This document shows, in pieces, positions 1 to 9,310 of a DNA stretch of 18,334 nucleotides. The first letter of the stretch is position 1. Every line of letters starts with the position of its first letter. The translations under genes and the position numbers were made by a program. Origin of the DNA: Ophioceras dolichostomum (taxonomy: Eukaryota; Ascomycota; Sordariomycetes; Magnaporthales; Ophioceraceae); the NCBI GenBank assembly GCA_003049485.1, contig PYST01000536.1, positions 1-18,334 of the forward strand, read 5' to 3'. A model generated the notes under the pieces. The model was given only the letters and a program-made list of their open reading frames with translations, was not told where the DNA came from and made no database searches.

Positions 1-444
1 ACAAAAAGCCACCTGGCCGAAGAGAAAAAGAAAGGTTCGAAAAATGGAGAAAAAAAAAGGTTAAAAAAATAAAGGAGAAAATGATAAAAGAAAATTCGTG
101 ATCATCAGAAAAGAAATTCACCAGAAAAGGGGGAGGCCCCTTCAATATCCCGCCGACCTTAACGGCTCCTACTTTCTTTCCACACCTTCAACACATTTTG
201 TTCGTCGTCTTTTTTCTTTGCACTTTTTTTCTGGTCCCTCTTCTTCCCTCGTCCGTCACACATCCATCCCATCCTCTCCACTCTGCCTCGTCTCCTTTCC
301 TCTCCCGTCCGACCTCAACAACCGCGCCAAGCCAAGCCAAGCCAAGCCCACCACTTCCATCCACCCCTTTATCCAACTCTCCTCCCATCCATATTACGTC
401 CGCCCTCCCACCCTTTCTCTCTTCCCTTCCACACCCTCACCATA

Positions 445-523
445 ACTCTCTCTCCCCTTCTCTCTCCCTCCCTCTCTCTCTCTCTCTCTCCCTCTCTCTC
501 TCTCCCCTTCTCTCTCCCTCCCT

Positions 524-525
<2 letters not shown>
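445..525. repeat. imperfect 50-bp tandem duplication in a pyrimidine tract
   Basis: The block TCTCCCCTTC-TCTCTCCCTC-CCTC at 451-474 recurs at 501-524, exactly 50 bp later, with CT dinucleotides between the copies. It looks like a local duplication inside the microsatellite, probably from slippage or unequal exchange. Confidence 0.8.

Positions 526-529
<4 letters not shown>

Positions 530-597
<68 letters not shown>
530..597. repeat. perfect (CT)34 microsatellite
   Basis: An uninterrupted CT dinucleotide run of 68 bp, part of a longer homopyrimidine stretch beginning near 445. On the minus strand it is (AG)n. Such mirror-symmetric polypurine/polypyrimidine DNA can form triplex (H-DNA), and its length is prone to slippage and assembly error. 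Confidence 0.95.
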
Positions 598-601
<4 letters not shown>

Positions 602-666
602 TTGTCTTTCTGTCCCTTGCCCCATCGTCACCTTTCCCTTCAGCCATTCCCCGGCTAGAGTTTCCA

Positions 667-667
667 N
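667..667. other. single unresolved base (N)
   Basis: The only ambiguous base in the window, 70 bp after the CT microsatellite. It probably reflects read disagreement or poor coverage after the repeat. It affects no supported gene. Confidence 0.95.
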
Positions 668-1256
668 CTTTTCTCGCTCGCACACGCGCTCCCTCTCCCC
701 ACCTCTCCCCTTCCATCCTTACCCAACAAACGAGCGACGCAAAACGAATGGCAGAAAACAGAACACCAGCTTGGAAAGAAAGCCACATACAAAGAGAAAG
801 TTGATAGGGTCAATAGAAAGTGGACCGAGACGCAATCTGTAACCGCCACAACGTGAAAAGAGGAGAAGACAGGAAGACAGACCCGCCCGCCCTACTCCCA
901 TAGTTTCCCTCCCCAACAATCGATCGCAGCAGGCCATAAGAAGTACGTACGCCAGAGAAGAAGATCAAAGCGATCGAGCCAGCAAGACCTTTTTTTTTAA
1001 TAGAAAAGAATCACCCTCATACTCGAGCGAACCGCGCTCGGAAAAGAAAAAAGAAGTAGAGACCCTGGCTGGGTACCATCAACATCCTGCCTTAACCTCC
1101 CTCCTCGACAAACTTCCCAACTGCCTCTGCCATGAACCGGCCTCGCTCGAGGGGTGTCCGTCCACTGCCAGGCATAGATCGAACGCAATCAGAACGCAAA
1201 AGCGTGAGAACGGAGGTGATCGCCGTTCCAGGTATCTCCCGTCTGTCCGTCTCTAC

Positions 1257-2935
1257 CTAGTTACCAGCGACGTATGTGGCGTTGCAGTCCCAGGGGATGC
1301 CGAACATGTGGGAGACGAAGCAGAGGTCCTTCGTCCACGTCTGGGGGTTGGCGCGCACGGCGGGCCCTGTTTGGATCAGAATCGGTTAGTAAGTTGCTCC
1401 TTTCCTATTCGTTTGCGTTATCATCACCTGCCACCTCTCCCTCCGTCTTGCGGGTGAGGGGAAGGCCCAGACAGTATTGTCTTTGTTCCCTCCCTTGCTG
1501 TTCCATGATTGTGCAGTTGGAAGGAAGGGCTATGGCTCTTTCGGGGTTGGTTGCTTGACGGGGCTGATGATGGTATCTGTGAGGCTATTCTAGGATGGGC
1601 TAGGTAGGGTCTTAACTCACAGTTATGCACGACAACATCACCAAAGACCTGGACCATGAAGTCGCGCTGCTCGTCTGGCATGAAGTGGAGCGACGCTTTG
1701 AGTTTGGTCGGGTTCGTGAAGTTGATGTGCATAGTCTCGGCGAAGTCGAGCCAGCGGCTGACCAGGACGCGGGCGCTCTTGTGCAGGGCCTCCATGTACT
1801 GCGGGAGCGAGAAGACGGTCTGTTTTTAGGAATCGGTTCATCAGGCATCGCCATTGTCAGCATGTTTACTCCGGCACCTCGACATTACCCGGTGCCCGGT
1901 GTCGGCTTGCTCTCTCTCTCTTCTCCGAAAGGGGTTAAGACGAACTAATCTCATTGGGGGCAAAGGTCGACCCACCTTCATAAAGTTCTGCCGCGCATAG
2001 CGCTCGCGATCCTTCGAGATATCCTCGCACTCGTGTAGCAGGATGAAGACGAGCAGGAAGATGGTGTACAGCAAGTCCCGGGCCTCTTTGCCGGATGTCT
2101 CGAGCGCGGCCTTGAGCATGGCGAGGAATCGCGCCTGAAGAGGCTTGAGGATCTGATCCATCAACACGCCGACGATCTGGACCGCCTGGCGGGGGAGCGA
2201 CACCTTGCCGCGGAGCGGATAGCCCTCTTCGTTGACCGGTTCCATGCCGAGGGTCTCGGCGCCGCAGATCCAAGCGGAGCCCATCATGTTGCCTATTGGA
2301 TGAAAGAGAGGATATAGGGTTGGTGAGTCGGGTGGTCTGGGGTTGGTACGAGGGGGCTCGAGGAGGGCGGGAAAAAGACAGAGAGAGGGAGACAGGACGG
2401 GTTCTAGAGAAGGATCGGAGGAAATGTGAAGCAACAACTCACGGATGCCAAACCACAGCTCGCAGTACGTCTCGAGCAGGCGGAGCGGCGCATCATTAAA
2501 CTCCGGACCAGCCGCGGCGGCAGCAGCGCGGAGGCGAGCGAGGTGCCTGTCGACCTCAGTGTAGGGCTTCCGGATGGCAGGGTGGGAGTTGCGCACGGCG
2601 GTGGGGAAGCATAGGCAATTGTCGCGGAAGTATTCCTGGATGTGGCGAGCCGTTTCGGCAGGATCGGCCAGGGCGTAAGGCGCTAACGGTGTGGAGCGGG
2701 CTTGGCCATCCGGGGAGATCCACGTGCGGGTCAGGGCATCGCCCGGGGCCGGCACGAAGCGGCGGACACGGAACAGGAGCGGCGCCGCCGTGAGCCCGAG
2801 GGTCACCTCGATGGTCTTGACCTCGTCCGAAGCCCATCGTGGTGACTGGTCCAAGGGCCGTTGCGTCAGGTTTAGTGAACCGGGCCGGATGAAGTTGAGG
2901 TCGAGGATGCTGGCTTCGAGGTGTAAGTCGCCCAT
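1257..2935 (-). CDS. fungal Zn2Cys6-associated regulator-like protein, zinc cluster absent (372 aa, 4 exons)
   Basis: Exons 2935-2443, 2292-1976, 1819-1621 and 1366-1257 join in frame to 372 residues ending at TAG. The ATG sits in AAAATGG and an in-frame stop lies upstream at 2977-2975. Seen: an FRVRRFVPAPGD segment (residues 55-66), a WICGAETLGMEPV block (172-184), an amphipathic region with LKPLQARFLAMLK (213-225), a hydrophobic helix LLYTIFLLVFILLHECE (238-254), and a C-terminal DLCFVSHMFGIPW (351-363). The order and spacing match, from memory, the C-terminal half of a large fungal family whose members often carry an N-terminal Zn(II)2Cys6 DNA-binding cluster and are annotated as C6 transcription factors. 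No CX2CX6C cluster is present here or in any frame I could join upstream. It may be a diverged regulator without DNA binding, or the cluster exon may be missed. No reaction or target can be assigned. Third positions are rich in G/C, as in sec2. Confidence is high for coding and moderate for family. Confidence 0.85.
1367..1620 (-). other. intron 3 of gene 1 (254 bp)
   Basis: Donor GTGAGT at 1620, acceptor CAAACAG ending at 1367, phase 1; the join gives TGG (Trp337) and WPAVRANPQTW. It is long for a fungal intron. The last exon is only 110 bp, but it ends in a block expected at the C-terminus of this family, which supports the splice. Confidence 0.75.
1820..1975 (-). other. intron 2 of gene 1 (156 bp)
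   Basis: Donor GTGGGT at 1975, acceptor AAACAG ending at 1820, phase 0. It joins NFMK to TVFSLPQYME. Retention meets an in-frame stop near 1841. Confidence 0.8.
2293..2442 (-). other. intron 1 of gene 1 (150 bp, frame-preserving)
   Basis: Donor GTGAGT at 2442 and acceptor CAATAG ending at 2293; the join rebuilds CGC (Arg165) and continues GIR-NMMGSAW. Length is a multiple of three and the intron has no in-frame stop, so its retention would insert 50 residues without breaking the protein. Confidence 0.85.
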
Positions 2936-2951
2936 TTTCAATGATTGTCTC

Positions 2952-2978
2952 TTATCCCTCTCTCCGATTTCTGTTCAT
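2952..2978 (-). promoter_or_regulatory. upstream ORF in gene 1 leader
   Basis: An ATG at 2978 opens a 7-residue frame (MNRNREG) stopping at TAA 2954-2952, 16 nt before the main ATG. If the transcript starts upstream of 2978, ribosomes meet this first. Its start context (C at -3) is weaker than the main ATG (A at -3, G at +4), so leaky scanning would be expected. Confidence 0.45.
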
Positions 2979-3010
2979 GTGTTTCTCGAATTTTCTTTTT
3001 CGTTTCTGCT

Positions 3011-3034
3011 TCTAGATCTGCCTCTAGATCTGCC
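3011..3034. repeat. 12-bp perfect tandem duplication upstream of gene 1
   Basis: TCTAGATCTGCC occurs twice without a spacer (3011-3022, 3023-3034), 76-99 bp upstream of the gene 1 ATG. Each copy contains the palindrome AGATCT. It is probably in the 5' leader or core promoter. Confidence 0.8.
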
Positions 3035-3107
3035 TGCACTGTTCGGAGCTCCGACGTGTTGTGCTGTGGATACTTGAGCAGTGAATAGGGAGCAGGTGGT
3101 AGGTGAC

Positions 3108-3115
3108 TGACGTCA
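3108..3115. promoter_or_regulatory. CRE-like palindrome TGACGTCA
   Basis: A perfect 8-bp TGACGTCA, 173 bp upstream of the gene 1 ATG. This is the established CRE site bound by ATF/CREB-type bZIP factors in fungi and animals. The position fits a promoter element; occupancy is inferred. Confidence 0.5.
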
Positions 3116-3424
3116 AGACTACGTTGTAGACGGCAGGTCAGTCAGTCTCTGGATTGAACTCAGGGGTTGGCCGTCAGGCTGATAGAGCTCACCCGCTGTG
3201 TCAGCTTTCAGCTTTGCTACCTTTCCTGCGGAGTTGGCTGGGGTTTTACTGGCAGTACCGGCGGGTTGCTTGCGGGTTGCTTGCGGGGAGGGAGCAATTA
3301 CGACATGCAAGAACAGGAAGATGGAGAGACGGGATGGGGTGAGTATGGTAGTCAATTGCTCGGTCGTGGTTGAGGGTGGTGGCCAACCCGAGAGGTGAGT
3401 AGGTTGAGATGCGTGTAGCCTTGA

Positions 3425-3433
3425 TATATAAAA
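3425..3433 (+). promoter_or_regulatory. TATA-like box TATATAAAA, plus orientation
   Basis: A good TATA sequence facing right, away from gene 1. The next plus-strand ATG (3492) opens only 25 codons, so if it is used the product would be non-coding or short. It may be chance in an A/T-richer patch. Confidence 0.3.
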
Positions 3434-3452
3434 GAAGACAAGACAGTGCCAG

Positions 3453-3484
3453 CACGAACCCACGAACGTACGAACGCACGAACG
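3453..3484. repeat. 8-bp tandem array, four CACGAACG-like units
   Basis: Four adjacent octamers: CACGAACC, CACGAACG, TACGAACG, CACGAACG. They lie 518-549 bp upstream of the gene 1 ATG and just right of the TATA-like box. Two further octamers of similar composition (AAGCGAAC) occur at 3689-3704. This may be a clustered factor-binding site or simple-sequence expansion. Confidence 0.7.
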
Positions 3485-4541
3485 GCACACGATGGAGGTG
3501 GGGAACACTAGTAGCGGCGACGCGCCTGGACAGCAGGGCCGGCGGGCAGAGAGCCAAGCCGGGGGGTGAATGGAAGACGGGGCAGGCGTACTGCACGCAA
3601 GACAATGGAAGAAAAGAGGCGGATCAAAGACGGATCAGATGGCCCGCGTGCAGATGCGGACGGGCGGCGGAAAGAAGAGTGGATGAAGAAGCGAACAAGC
3701 GAACGAAGCGACCGACCGAATCAACTATGATTGCCCAAGTCCCAAGTCCGTCGTCATCCAACGAACGGGCCCGGTATGGTATGCTGTTCTACACTGTCTG
3801 CTTTGGCCCGACAACGACGATTGGGCGAGCCAAACGGGCAGATATCACAAGACGGTACTTGACCGCTTGCTCTGAGAATGGGGCGTGCGTGGAAAATGCC
3901 AGACTGAACACAACCCCAAAAAGATCGAGAAAACAACCAGACCCGGAAAGCCAAACCAGAAAGGGGGCTTGGTGGTCAGGCAGTAAGAGTGTTCTCTTGG
4001 GAAATTGTGATGATCCGAGGTACGGAGGTACTGAGTTAAGGAAGCAAGTATACGAAAAGAGAGCCTACCTAGGCAGAGGCAGGCATTATTCTATATTGGG
4101 CTTGAAGGGGGTGGGATGGAGATGGAGGGGGGCCAAAAAAAAAAAAGAGCAAACACCTTGTGTCGACTTGAGAGTTGAGGTCTAGCAGAGAAGAAGAGGT
4201 GCCATCCATTGCCCTTCCATCATTCCACCATTCCACCGCAATCGCCAATCACCCGAAGAAAGAAGCACGGACAGAGTATCGCTGCGACAGCGGACGCAGA
4301 CATCCTTGAAAGCGGCAGAACAGGACAGGACGGCCTTGCTGGCCTCTTCTCCGTAGGTGTGTGCGTGGTGATTGCTGACTGGGAGGGAGCTGAAACCGGT
4401 GAGCGAATGTCGAAGAGGGGAGGAGGGGAGCCGAGCAGATAGAAGCACGAGCGGAAGCTAATGGTCGACTGGTCCACCGTTCTTTTTTCGTTATTCCCTC
4501 GTTTAGGTTTCTTCGCAGTCGGGTCATGCTCCTGCTCGCTA

Positions 4542-4556
4542 CTGCTGCTGCTGCTG
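4542..4556. repeat. (CTG)5 microsatellite
   Basis: Five perfect CTG triplets in gene-free sequence, the first of several CTG clusters between 4.5 and 10 kb. Confidence 0.9.
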
Positions 4557-4705
4557 CCGCCATTATGTGTTGCTATGTGATCATCACTGGAGCGTGTCAT
4601 GCCAACAGACCAACATAATGGTCGGTGGGCTGGGCACTTCAGAACAGCCAGCGAGGAACACAGGAATAAGCCACATCAACTAGAATTGGCTGGAGGCACT
4701 AACCT

Positions 4706-4726
4706 CCACCACCACCACCACCACCA
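4706..4726. repeat. (CCA)7 microsatellite
   Basis: Seven perfect CCA triplets followed by TCA. No supported coding frame runs through it. Confidence 0.9.
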
Positions 4727-6156
4727 TCACAGCAGCCAACGGCGGTCCCAGCAGCCAGCATCCGGGGAAGCAGAATGAATAACGTGGAGGGGAGTGTGAG
4801 TGCCTCCCAGTGATTGACATGCGAGTGTCGGGTCCTGAGAGTGCACAGATGCGTGTGGTGTGCGTGTATTCGTGTGTTTGCGCGTGTGTGTGGGTGGGTT
4901 GGTGGAAGTAAAAGAGACGGCGTTACTCCCCTCCCATGCTGTTGGCGGCGGCTAGGTGCTGCGAGCTGCGAGTGTTGTGAGCCGTGAGCCGTGAGCCGTC
5001 CGGAAGCTGATGGTCTACTGTCCGGATGTGCAGGTCGTCTCCATGCTGCGTGTGCGCTGTTCGTGCTGCGTGGCTTTCCATCCCCTCCTTCTTTTCAGGC
5101 ATAAAGCCTTACAGGTCTGTGGGAGTATGGGATGTGAATCTGCGGGTTGGTAGGGTGCCTCAAAGTTCTTCCATCTGATAGATCCCGTCGTCATCGCCTG
5201 CTATCTCTGCCTCCTTCCGTCGTCCCTTCTCTGCCCTATCGGTGGTGCTTCCCGTTTCCGACGAGTCAAACTTTTTTTTTTCTTTTTTTTCCTTCTGTTC
5301 ATTCTACACCCACCAGGCAGGTGCTACCGGAAGACAGCTTCTGCCAAGGAGGACTGCACAGAAGTCTAGGTACCTGTAATAAACTGAGATATTCGAGCCC
5401 GCGGCGAGATGCAGATCGTGACGAGCGCAAGCGAAAATGTGCGCACTGGTGGTACGAAGAGATGGAACATTGTAGGTACGACACTGGAAGAGTCGGCAAG
5501 GATATCGTGTTTCTACGCATTGCCCCGTCTCTCTGGCCGAGAGGCGGCCATCGCGGCAAGGCGGTCTGAAAGCGATCTGGTGGTGCGCGCAAAGGAGCAA
5601 GCCGGAACTGTGAAATTTGGCTGAGGGCTGCTGTGTGCCAAAGGCAGTAGGCGTCAATAGGTCAAACAATAATATGTGTTGCAGCAGAGCAGTGCAGCGC
5701 AGCAGCGAGCCTACGGCTCCATTTCGCACACTTTCCAATCCCGCTCTCGTTTACTCACCGGTCGACTCAAAACAGCTGGCAGGAGAGCAAGAAATGTGAA
5801 AGATTTGGAATAAAATGGGCCCAGAAAAGAGCATGTCCAGTTGTTCACGCCCATCCACAGCCGGGTGGTTGATCGCAACTGACACCATACCGGAATCCCA
5901 GTCCAGTCAGGCGAGGGGAGAAAGGGGAAAAAAAACAAAAAACATCGGCGGCAATCACCGCCGAGACCACCACGCGGCCAGCGGTGGCAGGTGGGGTCAG
6001 GCCCTTGGATTCAAGCAACCACGACTCTCATCGGGGTTCGCCTGCGTCAACCAAGTAGAGGTAGGTACGCATGATTGAAGTTGCCTGCCATTGATAGCCA
6101 GAGCCTTCCTCCAGCCCTTCATAGGCAACCTATGATGATGCTTCTCCGAAGAGGGT

Positions 6157-6178
6157 CGCAGAATCCTTCGATTCTGCG
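6157..6178. other. perfect 9-bp hairpin with tetraloop
   Basis: Arms CGCAGAATC and GATTCTGCG enclose CTTC. It is a compact stem-loop in a gene-free region, either a structured RNA element or chance; no snoRNA or tRNA boxes flank it. Confidence 0.5.
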
Positions 6179-8110
6179 TCGCAAACATGATTCGTTCTGG
6201 TGAGTAAAGGCACATCCAATTTCGTGCAGCACCTCGATTGTTTGGCGTCCAATTCTGGAGGGTGGTTCTGGTGCTTGCTGGTGAATGTTGGGATGCAAGC
6301 CTCTCAACCCAGCAAGCCAGCAGCTTTGCAGACAGATAATCCCAACCAGGGACGGAAAGAGGGGTAGTGGCATATGCGTGCTGGCATGCGTGGCGACAAG
6401 GAAGGACTGCAGCTAGCCAGTGACGGCATCAAGCCAGTGAGCTTCAATCCCTGAACACCAAACCAGACGCAGTCCGCAGGCACAGCGCCGGTCAAACTCG
6501 CTCGAGCGCCGGCAGGCAAGAGCAAAAAGCTGAACAAGGGCAAGCGCCTCATGGCCTTTGGTGTGAGTGTGGCAGCCATTTGCCTAGGGATGGAAGAAGA
6601 AGACACCGATAGAAGACGGGAGGACTGTGAGACTTGGGAGAGGACCAGACCAGGCGAGACCATCTCCATTGAACTACCCACAGCGTCCCCAGTCCTCCAA
6701 TCACAGGAGCCAATTGATGAGCTGACTTTGGACTTCCAGGACAAGAAGGACTATCCTCAGCTACCTGGGTAGCTAGACGTTGCGTCTTTGGCAAGTCGAA
6801 GCGTTCCGCCTGTCGGCCACGAATGCAATTGAGATCTGAGAATGTTCGAAGAGATCAGGGTTGGGAGGGCGATTCGGTCCCATCGGTGCGGGAACGGAAC
6901 GAGGAGCTCGGAAAAGGGCCAAGCCCGCACCCCAACAAGCCCTCATCCATCATCCCTTCTTCCTCGCATCAGCAGCCGTCCTCTGCCCTGCACGGGATAT
7001 GCACGCGACCAACAGCTCGAAGCCAAAGTGGTCTTGAGTCCTGTGCATTGCGTCTTGGCCCCTTCCACAAGACCAACTTGAAGTCAGGTCAGACATGGCG
7101 ACTGCTGGTCCAGTCCAGTTGGACAACAAGACTGGAAGCATGATGGATGCTCACTCCCTGACTCGCTCACCTGCACTGCACCATGCAACTCCCACACACA
7201 CTCACCCTGAACACCAAACAGAGCCGACAAAAGCCCAAAGGCGCCCACACCTCCCGAAGTTCTGGAACGACAGGTCATATTTTTCTTTTCCTGCCTGTCT
7301 CTCCCACCTGGCGCTCAGCTGCTGGCTTGCCCAACCACACGACAAAGAGCACGACGTACGACATGGCATGGTTCCGAAGGCACGCAAAGCGCCGTGGTCG
7401 GGCCCGGACCATGAATTCTGGCCTCCGAATCCAGCCATAGCAGTGCACACTACACAGTACCGCTGCTGTCGCACCCCTGTTCACTGATAGCGGGAGAGAT
7501 CATGAGCAGTCGCGGGCCTTGTTAGGGGGGTCAGTGCCTCCTTCTAGCTTGGCTATTCTCACGACGGTCTAGCTCCGAACAGACCCAACGACCCAACATG
7601 CCCTCGACTGTTCATCCGAGCCTGTCCGCCCGTGTCCTCTCCGCTATGGACGACTGGTACTAGCTTGTATTCTGCGTCCATCCTTGTGGGGAGGTACTTA
7701 TGTAGGCCGGCTGAGGGAGGTCAAGCCGCCAGTGCGGTGCAGTACATAAACACCAAGGACCGCTGCTCCTTCATTCCAACCCCCTACTTCCTACAACTAC
7801 TGATGCAGCCGACTATTTGCATCCACGCCTTCTCCGCTGTCTCGACAGCCCATCCTGGTCGATCAGAACCTTCCTACCTCCCGTCTTGGGTCCATTAGTA
7901 TGGCAAGCCAAGCAGGGCAACTAGGCAGAAGGCAGGTTAGCCAGCTCAGGCCGCCACACTTGAAGCCGGTGAAGGCGAGGGGGGAGGGCAACCGGCTGAA
8001 GACAGTCAGTCAGACGGACCAGGCGGACAGGCACGCCTGCATCGTCGACCGACGACTGCATCCACCCAGCCAGCGAAGTCGCCAGACCCATTCGTCAGCC
8101 AGTCAGCCAG

Positions 8111-8134
8111 CCAACCCGCCAGCTAACCCGCCAG
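8111..8134. repeat. 12-bp tandem repeat in a CAGC/CAGT-rich patch
   Basis: CCAACCCGCCAG (8111-8122) is followed by CTAACCCGCCAG (8123-8134). It sits in a stretch (about 7900-8150) dense in CAGC, CAGT and GCCA tetramers, typical of slippage-generated fungal intergenic DNA. Confidence 0.7.
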
Positions 8135-8687
8135 CCAGCGCTCTTGCTTCGTGCCGTCGCTAATTTTGCTGCTGCTGGCGGTGCCTCCTTCATCTATCCG
8201 TGCTCCTTGTCCGACGCACTTACTCTGTGTTGCCCGCATCGATGGTCTCGCTCCCACCAGTCGCTGTCCCGCCAGCAAGCAGTCCAGCTGCCTCTCTGCT
8301 AGACCGCGATCTCGTACTCCGCCCTATCAAACAGCTGCAGCCGTTGCAGAAACGAAGAAGCGCATGTCATTTTCCAAAAAGGGGAAGCAGGGAGGGCACT
8401 GCGAGCGGAGCAGAAACAGGCGGCGAACAGTGATGATTAGGATGAGAAGAGGAGGAGAAGAAGGGGGAGACGTGTCACGTCACCGGCGAGAGGAGGCCGG
8501 TGTGACAAAAGTCTCCCTCACTGCCCATCTGCCCACGTCATTCCTCCCTTTCTACATTTCCCAATCATCATCCTCAGTTCACACATCCACTCTCCACTAC
8601 CTCTTCACCTCGCTCCGTATCTCGTATCGATATCACGGCTAATATTCATCAGTGTGATGATAGCAAACTGTCTTGCAGATAAGGGAA

Positions 8688-8711
8688 GAGGAGGAGGAGG
8701 AGGAGGAGGAT
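8688..8711. repeat. (AGG/GAG)8 microsatellite
   Basis: A perfect purine triplet run on the plus strand, with no supported coding frame. Confidence 0.9.
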
Positions 8712-8804
8712 GAAGCTCGTTCCTCTCTTTTCGTCTGTGGACCATCGACGCCGCACACGTACACACGCACGCACGTACGCACGCACATAGTCCGTACATG
8801 CTTT

Positions 8805-8818
8805 TCCGTACGTACGGA
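8805..8818. other. 14-bp perfect palindrome TCCGTACGTACGGA
   Basis: Fully self-complementary over 14 bp, directly after an ACGC/ACGT tetranucleotide patch (about 8756-8787). A related palindrome, CGTACGTACG, occurs at 13533-13542 upstream of sec2. Confidence 0.85.
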
Positions 8819-9310
8819 GTAATATCGCTCCCATATTTCTTCTCCCATTCTTTGGCTCACACTGATCCAACGCAGAAACTCCATCGGAAAAACCATCCAA
8901 TATGCATACAAATATAACACGCACGACCTCATAAGAGAACGAAGGATCCACCCAACACAAAGAAAAGGGGATAAAAGTCCCGAAGGAATAAGAGACCATG
9001 CACGAAGATGACAAGCGCGCTGCTGCCACGACAAAACTTGATTAGTGAGGGAAGGACTGATGTAGTGCTGTTGTCCGATCAGGAGGTATGAACAGCCCCC
9101 TTCTTCTTTTTTCCCCCAATACTATTCACTATGGCCTATGGTTATGTTATGTCCTCCATGCCCTCGTGACCAACATGTGGCCCGTCCGTCCTGTCCAGTC
9201 CGGTAACCTATTGCCGAGCCGATCCATTTTCACTCGTCTATCAGTTTCCCTGCTTCCCTGTTTCCCTCCATCCAACCACCAAAAAACACCCAACAGACAA
9301 CGACAGGCCG

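Larger units (their letters stand above)
1..1256. other. 3' flank of gene 1, no supported gene
   Basis: No coding region is supported here. Positions 1-130 are A-rich. From about 170 to 720 the plus strand is almost entirely pyrimidine, including the CT microsatellite; 720-1256 is mixed sequence that should hold the 3' UTR of the leftward gene ending at 1257. Open frames in 198-842 exist because a C/T-rich strand lacks A and G for stop codons; their products are serine/proline/leucine low complexity. A plus-strand pyrimidine tract of this kind is typical of fungal promoters or 5' leaders, but no rightward coding start follows it before gene 1. Confidence 0.6.
2936..4600. other. upstream region of gene 1, no further gene supported
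   Basis: It contains the leader and promoter elements listed separately. A plus-strand open frame of 258 codons (3409-4185) is present, but it is Arg/Lys/Gly-rich, T-poor (which removes stops), without G/C bias at third positions and without a recognisable domain, so I do not call it. An 11-bp duplication (GCGGGTTGCTT) lies at 3261-3282 and an A-run at about 4135-4145. Confidence 0.5.
4600..7900. other. gene-free interval
   Basis: No gene can be supported. The interval holds a GTGAGCC triplication (about 4978-4999), a GT-rich stretch (4850-4910), a plus-strand pyrimidine tract with long T runs (about 5195-5310) ending in an acceptor-like CACCAG, the hairpin at 6157-6178 and several TAGGTA motifs. 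Short frames such as 5409-5624 (71 aa) and 6551-6772 (73 aa) have protein-like composition but no domain or third-position bias. Confidence 0.5.

Noticed and set aside
3440..3510. CRSC...CWHC pattern in a minus-strand frame, checked as a zinc cluster for gene 1
   Set aside because: The spacing does not fit Zn(II)2Cys6 and the basic residues between the cysteines are missing; the frame cannot be joined sensibly to exon 1.
3409..4185. Plus-strand open frame of 258 codons
   Set aside because: The strand is T-poor, which removes stops; the product is Arg/Lys/Gly-rich with no domain, and third positions lack the G/C preference of both real genes. The TATA-like box lies inside it rather than before it.
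5147..5624. Possible plus-strand exon after an acceptor-like pyrimidine tract ending CACCAG
   Set aside because: The frame from 5147 starts with a non-ATG codon and crosses T-runs; the 71-aa frame 5409-5624 has no homologue I recognise and no supporting donor.
6485..6772. GKSKKLNKGKR segment resembling the start of ribosomal protein eS1
   Set aside because: The similarity stops after about 11 residues; the following acidic sequence does not match the family, and the frame lacks an upstream ATG. Probably chance from a Lys-rich run.
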